Shown here: one piece after another, positions 1 through 7,574 of the stretch
Position numbering within the stretch: position 1 is the first letter of the stretch
How the letters are laid out: the number at the start of each line of letters is the position of its first letter
Source of the DNA: UBA1431 sp002329665
GTDB lineage: Bacteria > Bacillota > Clostridia > Christensenellales > UBA1431
NCBI GenBank assembly: GCA_040772545.1
Contig: JAXGXY010000004.1
Coordinates: 36,236 to 100,235, forward strand
Direction of reading: 5' to 3'
DNA length: 64,000 bases
Notes under the pieces: generated by a model
The model's input: only the letters and a program-made list of their open reading frames with translations
Database searches by the model: none
Told to the model about the DNA's origin: nothing
Translations under genes and position numbers: made by a program

Positions 1-1
1 G

Positions 2-403
2 GTAAGTTTCATGGCCAGGGACGGGGATACGATGACTCTCGAGGACCTCAACGGGAAAAAAGTCGCCTGTATCTACAACGCCAGCGCGCAGGACGAGTTC
101 GTCAGCGAGGTGAAAAAACGCGGGCTGACGCTGCAGGTGGTCGAATACGCGTCCTACCCCGAAGCGGTGGAGGCGCTGCAAAAAGGCGCCGTCGACGCCT
201 TTGCCGAGCATACCCTCGTGCTCAGCAAATACCTAAAATCCGGGTACACGATGTCCGCCGATCGTTTCGCGCCGCAGGAACTCTGCGTGGCGGCCCTGCC
301 CGGGGACGAGGAACTGATGCAGTGCGTGCAGGAAACGCTGCGTGCCCTGGAGCAGAGCGGACAGATGGGGGCGCTGAGGAAGAAATGGGGCCTGCTCGGC
401 TGA
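2..403 (+). CDS. Solute-binding protein family 3, C-terminal part (5' end outside window)
   Basis: The frame is open to the left edge, so this is the end of a longer gene; an ATG at 11 is probably internal. The visible 130-odd residues match the second lobe of periplasmic/lipoprotein amino-acid-binding proteins: a segment of the type 'LEDLNGKKVA', a middle part 'ALQKGAVDAFAEH' typical of the hinge region where the ligand site closes, and the usual ending 'LRKKWGLLG'. Such proteins capture an amino acid outside the cell and hand it to an ABC permease. It lies 48 bases before a methyltransferase gene on the same strand, which may or may not be in its operon. Ligand cannot be told from this fragment. 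Confidence 0.8.
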   Translation, partial: VSFMARDGDTMTLEDLNGKKVACIYNASAQDEFVSEVKKRGLTLQVVEYASYPEAVEALQKGAVDAFAEHTLVLSKYLKSGYTMSADRFAPQELCVAALPGDEELMQCVQETLRALEQSGQMGALRKKWGLLG

Positions 404-451
404 CGGTGAAAGCGCCATACTTTGGGAACACTTGGGGTGCAGGAGGAGAAC

Positions 452-1363
452 ATGTGCGCAAAGCTGAACCTAGCTTCAAGCGGCCGGTTCGAGGGAGAGG
501 AAGGCTATACTGACGGCCCCGTGGAGGACGAACTCCTCTCGAGGCTGAGGGCGGGCGAAACGCCGGAGCGAATCATAGCCGGAGACGACCGTTTCCCCGT
601 GCTCTACCATCTTTCCGAGGAACGCCACAACCTGCTCGGCTGGTTTCCCTTCGAAGAGGATGCCGCGCTGCTCGAGATCGGCGCGGGGCCGGGCGCGCTC
701 ACCGGGCTGTTCGCCGCGCGCGTCAAAAGGGTGGTGGCGGTGGAACTATCGCGCCGGCGTGCCGATATCAACCTCGCGCGCAACGGCCGGTTCGACAACC
801 TCGAGATCGTCGTCGGGGACTTTTGCGGGATCGACTGGGAAGAACGCTTCGACTACGTCACCCTCGTCGGCGTGCTCGAATACGCCGGGAGGTTCGGCGC
901 GGGCGGCGCGGACCCCTACACCGGCTTTCTGCGCTGCGTGCGCGAGCGGCTCCTGCCGGGGGGCAGGCTGGTTTTGGCCATCGAAAACAGGTTCGGGCTC
1001 AAATACTGGGCGGGCGCGAACGAAGACCACCTTGGCGTGCCGTTCGCCGGGCTGGAAGGGTACAAGGACAACGTGGGCGTGCGCACGTTCTCGCGCGCGG
1101 AGCTACAGTCCCTGCTTACCGGCGCGGGTTTTACCGAGGCGCGGTTCTATCTCACGCTCCCCGACTACAAATTCCCCAGCGAGATCATCGCCGAGGACGC
1201 GGCGGACCTGCACGCGCTCGCGCGCGCCGTCCCCTACGGGATGGGGGAATACGCGCACCGTCTCTTCGACGAGGGCAGGGTGCAGCAGGACCTCGCGCGG
1301 CAGGGACTCCTGCCCGGGTACGCGAACGGGTTCCTCGTCGTCGCGAGCGGAGGTGAGGGGTAA
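452..1363 (+). CDS. Class I SAM-dependent methyltransferase
   Basis: A 303-residue protein. The ATG at 452 is chosen because AGGAGGAG (441-448) sits just before it; a TTG at 422 in the same frame has no such site. Motif I of Rossmann methyltransferases is clear ('LLEIGAGPGALTGLF', about residue 70), followed by the acidic SAM-ribose strand ('VVAVELSRRRADI') and a post-motif region 'LPGGRLVLAIENRFGLKYWAG'. The stop codon directly touches the ATG of the next gene, a giant glycosyltransferase, so both are almost certainly translated together. By context it probably methylates a glycan or a glycan precursor made by that enzyme; the substrate is inference. Confidence 0.8.
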   Translation: MCAKLNLASSGRFEGEEGYTDGPVEDELLSRLRAGETPERIIAGDDRFPVLYHLSEERHNLLGWFPFEEDAALLEIGAGPGALTGLFAARVKRVVAVELSRRRADINLARNGRFDNLEIVVGDFCGIDWEERFDYVTLVGVLEYAGRFGAGGADPYTGFLRCVRERLLPGGRLVLAIENRFGLKYWAGANEDHLGVPFAGLEGYKDNVGVRTFSRAELQSLLTGAGFTEARFYLTLPDYKFPSEIIAEDAADLHALARAVPYGMGEYAHRLFDEGRVQQDLARQGLLPGYANGFLVVASGGEG

Positions 1364-4300
1364 ATGCGGGTCCTCTATGTTAAGTATTCGACCCTCAGGA
1401 AGAGGGAATACCGCATCTGCACGCAGATCGTGGAGCGGGACGGCGCGCGGTTGGTGCGCAAGGTGCCCGCCGTGCCTGAAGCCCTTGCCCACGTGGAGGC
1501 GATGGCGCACAACGCGCGGCGCATGCGCGAGCGGACCGTGGGGCTGACGGTCCCGCCCTGCACGGTGGAGGGCGGCGCGTTCGAGACGCCCTATGTCGAA
1601 GGCGCGGCGCTGGATTGCCTGATTACGGAAGCGGCAAAAACGGGCGGCGCGGGCGGCGTTTGCCGTATCCTGGACGATTACCGGGAACTGGTAAGGGCCC
1701 AGCCGCGGGTCGAAACCGACCCCGGCGCCTGCCCCGGCTTTGCCCGGTGGTTCGGCGAAAGCGTGGGCAGGGCCGACTGCCTCGCGCTGGGGATGGTCGA
1801 CCTCGTGACCGAGAACATCGTGTGCACGCCCGAAGGAAGCTTCGCCGCCATCGATTACGAATGGCTCTGCGACTGCCCCGTGCCCGTCGATTACGTCTTC
1901 CACCGCGCCGTGCGCCTGCTGTACCTGCACCACCGGGACGTATTAGAGCCCGTGATGACTCCGGGCGAAATGCTCGCGAGGCTCGGCGTAAGCCCCGCTT
2001 CCTCCGCCGCGTTCGAAGCCTGGGACAACAGGATGGACGAGCGCATCCAGGGGGACCCGCGCCTGCTCCCCGTCCCGCCCCAGTACCTGCGCGACAAGTC
2101 CCGGCCCTTCGGCGGGGCGGGCAGGCTCTACTACGACACGGGGGAAGGGTACAGCGAAAACAGGAGCATAGACGCCGAAGGACCCCTTTACCGGTTCGAA
2201 CTCCCGCCCGGCACGCGGGTGAGGGGCCTCAGGTTCGACCCCTGCGAGGGCGCGTACTGCGCCGCCGTGATCCGCGAGGCCTGGGCAGAAACCGACGGCG
2301 GGCGCGTCCGCCTGCGGTGCGTCGGCGGGAACGCCGCGCTGAAGGAAGGGGACGCGTACGTCTTTGCGACCAGGGACCCGCAACTGCTGTTTAATGCGCC
2401 CGCCGGCGCCGTTTTCGCGGTCGGTATCGCGGCGGACGTGCGGCGGCCGGAAGCGGACGAGCTAGAACGGGCGCTGAAAGCGCAGCAGGAAGAGGCGCAG
2501 GCGATAGAGGCTGGTCATGGCCGAAACCGGCCGGCGGCGGAAAAGGGGAACCGGGAGCCCGGCGGGGCGCTCCTTCGGCCGGCGGCGCGCATCGAGGCGC
2601 TGGGCCATGGCCGGTATCGCGCGACGGCCCCCGACCCGCAGTTTTGCATCGGGCGCGGGTACGAGCCGGGCATCCTGCGCGTGGACTGGGCGGGGGACGC
2701 GGACTTCATCCTGCCGCTGAGGCTCTACTACGATACGGGCGAAGGGTTTACGGAAAACGGCTTCTTTAACGTCGGCGCGCTGGGCGCGGAAGCCAAAAGC
2801 GGGCATTGCTACCTCCGCCTCGAAAAAAGGGCGTCGCAGCTCCGCCTAGACCCCGGGGAAGGAACGGGCGATTTTATTCTGACCGCTTTTTCGGTGACGC
2901 GCCCCGCCCCGCGGAGGCTGAAGCGCGACGCAATAAATGCGTACGCCGAGATGCAGGGCGTTCCTTTAAACAAAGCCCGCAAAGCGTATTCAAAAGACCC
3001 GCGCGCGGCGCTGCAGACGCTCATTGACCAGGGGTGCCCGGAGGTTTACGACCCGGAAAGAGCGTACCGCAGCTGGATGCGGTACGTGGAAGGCGAAGCG
3101 GCGCCGGCGGGCGCGGAAGGGTCCGTGCGCATCTCGGTCGTGGTGCCGGTGTACGAGACCGGCGAGGCCATGCTCCGGGAGATGATCGGGTCCGTGCGCG
3201 CGCAGAGCCACGGGAACTGGCAGCTCTGCATCGCCGACGGCGGCAGCCGTTCGCCCCACGTGCGAAGGGTCCTCGAGGAAGCCATGCGGTCCGACGCGCG
3301 CGTACGCGTCGCGTTCCTCCCCGAAAACCGGGGCATCGCGGGCAACAGCAACGCGGCGCTGGCCCTGGCCGAAGGCGAATACGTCGCGCTGCTGGACCAC
3401 GACGACGTCCTCGTGCCATTCGCCCTTTCCGAGGCGGCCCGCGCGATCGCCGGGCACGACCCCGACATGCTGTATTCGGACGAGGACAAGCTCACGGCCG
3501 ACGGGAAGAGGCGGTTCATGCCCCACTTCAAACCGGACTGGGACGCCGAGCTTCTGCGCTCGTGCAACTATGTCGCGCACCTCCTCGTGGCCAGGCGCGC
3601 GCTGGTGGAGGCGGTCGGCGGTTTCCGCGAGGGTTTCGACGGGAGCCAGGACCACGACCTGATCCTCAGGCTCAGCGAAAAGGCTAATAAGATCGTGCAC
3701 ATCCCCAAAGTGCTCTACCACTGGCGGAGCCACGCGAAATCAACGGCCCTGCATGCTGGCGCGAAGGACTATGCGGCCGAAGCGAGGCGAAGGGCGGTCG
3801 GCGAGCACTGCGCGCGCGCCGGTGTCCCCGCGCGGGTGGAAACAGACGGGCGCTACGGCATCCTGCGCGTCCGTTATGAGATCAGGCACCGGCCTTTCGT
3901 TTCCGTGGTCATAATTGGCGGTGAGGACGGAGACCTGACGCGCCTGAGCGCGGAGGCCGCCGCGCGCGCCGCAGGCTGGGACGATTACGAGATCGTCGTG
4001 CTTTCACGCCGGACAGGCCTGCCCGCCGGCGACGGGCGCGCGCGCTTCGTGGAATGCGCGGGCCGGGGCCGCAAAGCCGTGCTTTACGCAGGGGCCGAAG
4101 CGGCGAAGGGGAACGTGCTCGTGCTGATGGAGGCCGGCGTCGCGCCGGTTTCCGAAGGCTGGATCGGCGCGCTGTACGAGCTTGGTCAGCGGGAGGACGC
4201 GGGCGCGGTAGGGTGCCTTCTGCGCTACCCGAACGGGGCCCTGCTGCACGCGGGCGTCGTGCCGGGGTTCATAGGCGAAAGCGGGTACGTGGGGGACAGG

Positions 4301-4624
4301 CGCCCCGCGGACGACCCGGGGTACATGGCGCGCGTCCTCTGCGCGCGCGAGACTGCGGCGGTTTCCGCTGCGTGCGTGATGGTCGGGAAAAGGACGCTGC
4401 TTTATGCCCTTCGCGAAACGGAGGGCGACGACCCGGGCGACGTGGCGCTCTTTGCGGCGGTACGCAGATCGGGCAGACGCGTCTATTACACGCCGCACGC
4501 CCAATGCGTTTGGCACGGCGTGACGGCGCTCCCCGTACAGGGACCGGCGGACGTCGTCGATGACCCGTTTTACAGCCCGCATTTTACCCGCAGCGTCGAA
4601 CCCTACAGGATCAGGGAAGAGTAG
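1364..4624 (+). CDS. Multidomain glycosyltransferase (GT2) with kinase-like N-terminus
   Basis: 1086 residues, several parts. Residues 1-240 resemble an APH/kinase-like fold: a catalytic-loop-like 'MVDLVTENIV' (144-153) and a DFG-like 'IDYEW' (163-167). Two copies of a module starting 'YYDTGEG(Y/F)(S/T)EN' follow near residues 256 and 455. A canonical GT-A family 2 domain begins near 589 with 'ISVVVPVYETG', has the metal-binding 'DHDD' (678-681), and continues to 'SQDHDLILRLSEKA'. A second GT2-like domain starts near 845 ('FVSVVIIGG') and keeps 'GAVGCLLRYPNGALLHAG', but the DxD position reads 'LMEAG', so it is probably not catalytic. Likely role: assembly of a surface polysaccharide together with the upstream methyltransferase and perhaps the sugar transferase at 6.1-6.8 kb. 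The kinase-like reading is my inference from motifs. Confidence 0.8.
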   Translation: MRVLYVKYSTLRKREYRICTQIVERDGARLVRKVPAVPEALAHVEAMAHNARRMRERTVGLTVPPCTVEGGAFETPYVEGAALDCLITEAAKTGGAGGVCRILDDYRELVRAQPRVETDPGACPGFARWFGESVGRADCLALGMVDLVTENIVCTPEGSFAAIDYEWLCDCPVPVDYVFHRAVRLLYLHHRDVLEPVMTPGEMLARLGVSPASSAAFEAWDNRMDERIQGDPRLLPVPPQYLRDKSRPFGGAGRLYYDTGEGYSENRSIDAEGPLYRFELPPGTRVRGLRFDPCEGAYCAAVIREAWAETDGGRVRLRCVGGNAALKEGDAYVFATRDPQLLFNAPAGAVFAVGIAADVRRPEADELERALKAQQEEAQAIEAGHGRNRPAAEKGNREPGGALLRPAARIEALGHGRYRATAPDPQFCIGRGYEPGILRVDWAGDADFILPLRLYYDTGEGFTENGFFNVGALGAEAKSGHCYLRLEKRASQLRLDPGEGTGDFILTAFSVTRPAPRRLKRDAINAYAEMQGVPLNKARKAYSKDPRAALQTLIDQGCPEVYDPERAYRSWMRYVEGEAAPAGAEGSVRISVVVPVYETGEAMLREMIGSVRAQSHGNWQLCIADGGSRSPHVRRVLEEAMRSDARVRVAFLPENRGIAGNSNAALALAEGEYVALLDHDDVLVPFALSEAARAIAGHDPDMLYSDEDKLTADGKRRFMPHFKPDWDAELLRSCNYVAHLLVARRALVEAVGGFREGFDGSQDHDLILRLSEKANKIVHIPKVLYHWRSHAKSTALHAGAKDYAAEARRRAVGEHCARAGVPARVETDGRYGILRVRYEIRHRPFVSVVIIGGEDGDLTRLSAEAAARAAGWDDYEIVVLSRRTGLPAGDGRARFVECAGRGRKAVLYAGAEAAKGNVLVLMEAGVAPVSEGWIGALYELGQREDAGAVGCLLRYPNGALLHAGVVPGFIGESGYVGDRRPADDPGYMARVLCARETAAVSAACVMVGKRTLLYALRETEGDDPGDVALFAAVRRSGRRVYYTPHAQCVWHGVTALPVQGPADVVDDPFYSPHFTRSVEPYRIREE

Positions 4625-4650
4625 CCGCATGGCATCTCGTTGTCATCGAA

Positions 4651-4988
4651 AAACTCCCGGCTGTGCCGCGGGTTTCAAAAAAGCTTAAATGCAGGGGGTG
4701 TGGGGGATAATCCCCCACTTCCAATCCGATCTGACGACTCGCCGGAGCAAAATTTGCACCGCTCATCTTCGCGCGGAGCGCAAAGGCTCGCTCGCTGCGC
4801 TCCACCCCAAGCGGCAAGCCGCGAGGGGACCCCGGTTGCTCCTCCACTTCCCCACAAAGCTCCGCTTTGAGGGGGCCCCGGAGGCAGAAAAATGCCACAT
4901 GGAGCGGCATTAAACCACAAAGGAAACCGTCGACAAGCCTCGAAGGGATTTGTCGAGGGCCAGAAACCCCCGGCTGTGCCGGGGGTTT
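4651..4988 (+). repeat. Dispersed intergenic repeat copy 1, bracketed by 25-bp hairpin direct repeats
   Basis: This fills most of the 476-base gap after the glycosyltransferase. Near-identical 25-base hairpins (core CCCGGCTGTGCCG, ending GGGTTT; two mismatches) lie at 4651-4675 and 4964-4988 in the same orientation. Between them are three recognisable blocks: 4691-4738 (GTGGGGGAT hairpin, then CCAATCCGATCTGACGAC), 4746-4870 (GC-rich, with TTGCTCCTCC and AAAGCTCCGCTTTG), and 4923-4958 (CGTCGACAA hairpin). The first and last blocks recur in inverse orientation at 51.64-51.79 kb, the middle block at 37.53-37.64 kb. No protein is plausible here. The hairpins may also stop transcription from both flanking genes. 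Confidence 0.7.
4964..4988. terminator. Perfect hairpin between convergent genes
   Basis: Arms AAACCCCCGGC (4964-4974) and GCCGGGGGTTT (4978-4988) with a TGT loop form an 11-bp perfect stem. It lies downstream of the minus-strand DUF3048 gene and of the plus-strand glycosyltransferase. The U-tract is only three bases, so termination is possible, not certain. It is also the right-hand bracket of the repeat element. Confidence 0.45.
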
Positions 4989-5100
4989 ACGATTAATGGG
5001 GAATTGCTGTACCGGAAACAACGAAAACCAATAATGCCGCCGTAGCGGTAGTTCGCACAAGAGGAAGAACCGCCGCAGACATGCGCCGGATAAAGCCGCT

Positions 5101-6099
5101 TTATTCGACGGTCACGCCGAGATTCGGACGCGCGACGTTGATCCAGGTGTTGCCCGGTTGCAGCGGGACCTTCTTGCCGTCCGCATCGAAGAACACGGTG
5201 GGCGAACCGGCGCTCTCGCGCTCCCACGTTCCCTTAACGCACTTGCCGCCGCTGAGGATCCACGCCTCGCCCGAGCCGATCAGGCCGATGTTGATGTGTT
5301 TCTCGTCGATCATGCTGTGGTTCGCGAACTGCAAGACCACGTTCATGACCTGCACCTGCTCGCCGGTGTTGGCGTCGATGAACGGCCGGGTGCCGTTGGA
5401 GCGCAGGTATGCGCCCAGCTCTTTGTCGTAGGTGTATATGGTCTTGTTCTCCGCGCCGTTGTAGGGGACGGTGAGCTTCAGGCCGCTGACGGCGTCCTCG
5501 CCCAGCCCTTTTTCGGAATAAAGGAAGGCGTGCGGGGCGGGTTCGTAGTCGTAGGCTTCCCGGTCTTTCCCGACGTCGGTATAGCAGTTGTGCGGGGCTT
5601 TTCTCGAATAATCCCGCCACGTGTATTCTCTGTCGGCGTCTATGTGCTTAATGCCCAGGGAACGGAACTTGACGTACACGTTGGACGCGTTGTTCCTCCC
5701 CTGCGGGCCGCCGATGTGCACGAAGAGGCCGTCGTACTCCTTGACGATGTCGAGGAAATAGACGCGCGCGCTGCGCACGGGCCCTACCTTCTCGGGGAGC
5801 TTGTCGTTGAAGACCGCGATCAGGCGCGGGATACGGCCTTCCGCTTCCACTTCGTACACGATGTCCGCGTCCTGTATCCCCGACTGCGGCCTTGCCGCCA
5901 AAACGTTGTCGATGGAAACGATCACGGGGAGGTAGGCATCGTTGCCGGGCAGCCCTGTCGTATAGGAAACCGGGCCGGGCGTCGGCGTGGGGGCAGGCGT
6001 TGCTAAGGGAGAGGGGCTGGGCTCGGGCTGGGGTGCGCACCCGAGCAGCAAAGCGGGTATGAGCAACACAAAGACAAGGAGGGGGAAGAACCTTTTCAT
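5101..6099 (-). CDS. DUF3048 (YerB-like) lipoprotein
   Basis: About 332 residues from the ATG at 6099, which gives a clean signal peptide (MKRFFPLLVFVLLIPALLLGC) with lipobox LLGC; an upstream in-frame start would add a 13-residue unlikely extension. After a Pro/Thr-rich spacer come the two DUF3048 halves with the family's marks 'SIDNVLAARPQSG', 'GPVRSARVYFLDI' and 'LFVHIGGPQGR'. YerB family proteins are extracellular lipoproteins of unproven function in Firmicutes. It is the second gene after the sugar transferase (45-base gap), so it is probably cotranscribed from the promoter at 6.85 kb. Confidence 0.85.
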   Translation of the reverse strand: MKRFFPLLVFVLLIPALLLGCAPQPEPSPSPLATPAPTPTPGPVSYTTGLPGNDAYLPVIVSIDNVLAARPQSGIQDADIVYEVEAEGRIPRLIAVFNDKLPEKVGPVRSARVYFLDIVKEYDGLFVHIGGPQGRNNASNVYVKFRSLGIKHIDADREYTWRDYSRKAPHNCYTDVGKDREAYDYEPAPHAFLYSEKGLGEDAVSGLKLTVPYNGAENKTIYTYDKELGAYLRSNGTRPFIDANTGEQVQVMNVVLQFANHSMIDEKHINIGLIGSGEAWILSGGKCVKGTWERESAGSPTVFFDADGKKVPLQPGNTWINVARPNLGVTVE

Positions 6100-6143
6100 A
6101 AGGACTACCTGCTTTCCATATGAGATTGTGAAGAGCATCTATA

Positions 6144-6791
6144 TTAATATGCGCCTTTTCTGGTGTAAGTTACCCAGATGGTTTTCACGAATATCTTTAT
6201 GTCGAGCCACATCGTAATATGGTCAACATAGTGGAGATCTTTTTCCATGCGGCCGTTGAGGGAGAGGTCGTTCCTGCCGTTTATCTGTGCATAGCCGGTC
6301 AGCCCGGGCCGTATCAGCAGGCGCCGCAGGTGTTCGGGGCGGAGCTGCCCGATCTCGGTCTCGACGAAAGGGCGCGGCCCGATAAAGCTCATTTCCCCCC
6401 GGATGATGTTCCAAAACTGCGGAAGCTCGTCCAGGCTAAAGCGGCGCAAAAACGCGCCGACCCGGGTGACGCGCGGGTCGTTCTCGCGCTGCAGGAAGGG
6501 GGAGGAATCGTCCGGCGGGAGCTGGTCGATCATGGCCTCGGCGTCCTTGAGCATGGTCCGGAACTTGTACATCTTGAAAGGCCGCATGTTCTTGCCGATA
6601 CGCGACTGGCTGAATATGACGGGGCCCGGAGTGTCCCTCTTGATGGCAATCGCTATGAAGGGGAGAAGTATCACCAACAGGACCAAGCCGAGAAAAGAAA
6701 CGCAGATATCGACCAGACGCTTAAGGACTGGGAAATATATTCCAAAGCGCGGTTTTGTAAATTGCGGCATTTTCAAATCGGTCTGCGTCAT
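6144..6791 (-). CDS. Bacterial sugar transferase (polyprenyl-phosphate sugar phosphotransferase)
   Basis: About 215 residues of the monotopic phosphoglycosyltransferase family. An N-terminal hydrophobic re-entrant helix ('LVDICVSFLGLVLLVILLPF') is followed by 'DTPGPVIFSQSRIGKN', 'KMYKFRTM', the catalytic Asp-Glu dyad in 'SLDELPQFWNIIRGEMS', 'FIGPRP' and 'RPGLTGYAQINGR'. These enzymes move a sugar-1-phosphate from a UDP-sugar to undecaprenyl phosphate at the inner face of the membrane, the first step of a surface glycan. Two adjacent ATG codons are possible; the second (6791) has better spacing from GGAG. The gene has a perfect-consensus promoter upstream, and the glycosyltransferase at 1.4 kb is a possible partner. 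Confidence 0.9.
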   Translation of the reverse strand: MTQTDLKMPQFTKPRFGIYFPVLKRLVDICVSFLGLVLLVILLPFIAIAIKRDTPGPVIFSQSRIGKNMRPFKMYKFRTMLKDAEAMIDQLPPDDSSPFLQRENDPRVTRVGAFLRRFSLDELPQFWNIIRGEMSFIGPRPFVETEIGQLRPEHLRRLLIRPGLTGYAQINGRNDLSLNGRMEKDLHYVDHITMWLDIKIFVKTIWVTYTRKGAY

Positions 6792-6853
6792 CATTCTCCA
6801 AACCCGGCGGATAAAGCGCTTGCCGCCCGAAACCCCGTGCGCATATCAAAAAA

Positions 6854-6882
6854 ATTATATAGTTTTTTCATGGTATTGTCAA
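6854..6882 (-). promoter_or_regulatory. Perfect-consensus sigma-A promoter for the sugar transferase
   Basis: On the minus strand TTGACA (6882-6877), a 17-base spacer and TATAAT (6859-6854) match the housekeeping consensus at all twelve positions. The predicted start near 6847 gives a leader of about 55 bases. Confidence 0.85.
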
Positions 6883-7350
6883 TTTTAGCACGGTTTTGTA
6901 AAAACTTACGGCGGCGGTTAACGCCTCAATTTTCAAACCCGATGAAACGGCGCATCGCAGAATTAAACGCGAAACCATAACGGGGGGAAGGGACGCCGAT
7001 ACACGCATGCTTCCGGGCTCGTTTGAACATAACCCTCTTATACGGAAGCGTTCCCCGATTCCTGAGGCTCCATGACAGTCGGAACAGGATTCGAAAGCCG
7101 ACCGTTATCCATCCTGTTATCGCGGCCGACCCGCTGTCACCGATCGCGCTGTGCCGCTAAGCGCCGGCGCCGCTTAATATCGCCAGAATAAGCTCCATAT
7201 GTAAATTATTTCAAGGGGCGTTCGTGGAGCGAACCGAATGTATAAGCCGTCCGGTATGCATCTTTTTTTACAAGTTACCGGTCCTTGGCAATCGCGCGTT
7301 TTGCGCCCGCAGCGCGGGGAAAATCCTTGCCCCCGAACGCCCGTTTATAC
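6883..7350. other. Intergenic stretch without recognised content
   Basis: Between the divergent promoters at 6854-6882 and 7351-7379 there is about 470 bases with no credible gene, RNA motif or repeat. The open frame that crosses 7224-7550 runs through the hppA promoter and has no ribosome site. Confidence 0.5.
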
Positions 7351-7379
7351 TTGACACCTTGGAACCAGAGGGTTATAAT
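7351..7379 (+). promoter_or_regulatory. Perfect-consensus sigma-A promoter for hppA
   Basis: TTGACA (7351-7356), 17-base spacer, TATAAT (7374-7379). The leader to the hppA ATG is about 190 bases; I see no known riboswitch in it. Confidence 0.9.
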
Positions 7380-7574
7380 GTCAGACGATTGCGAGACAGT
7401 TTAGAGAGTTCCAGACATAAAACTTCATACATCATGTTTTTGCATACGACGTCAGTTTGCGAGCTACCGGCAAAAACCGAATACGCAACGCCAAAATTGC
7501 GGATCATGGAACAGACCGCCCGTTTGGTTTATTTTATGCGGATGTTCTAAGTTATTTATAGGTGGAGTGGTTTT

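Noticed and set aside
4640..4920. Several 60-80-codon open frames in the 4.6-5.1 kb gap
   Set aside because: They overlap each other on both strands inside a structured repeat and lack ribosome sites.
7224..7550. 108-codon open frame upstream of hppA
   Set aside because: It runs across a perfect sigma-A promoter, has no ribosome site and no protein-like composition.
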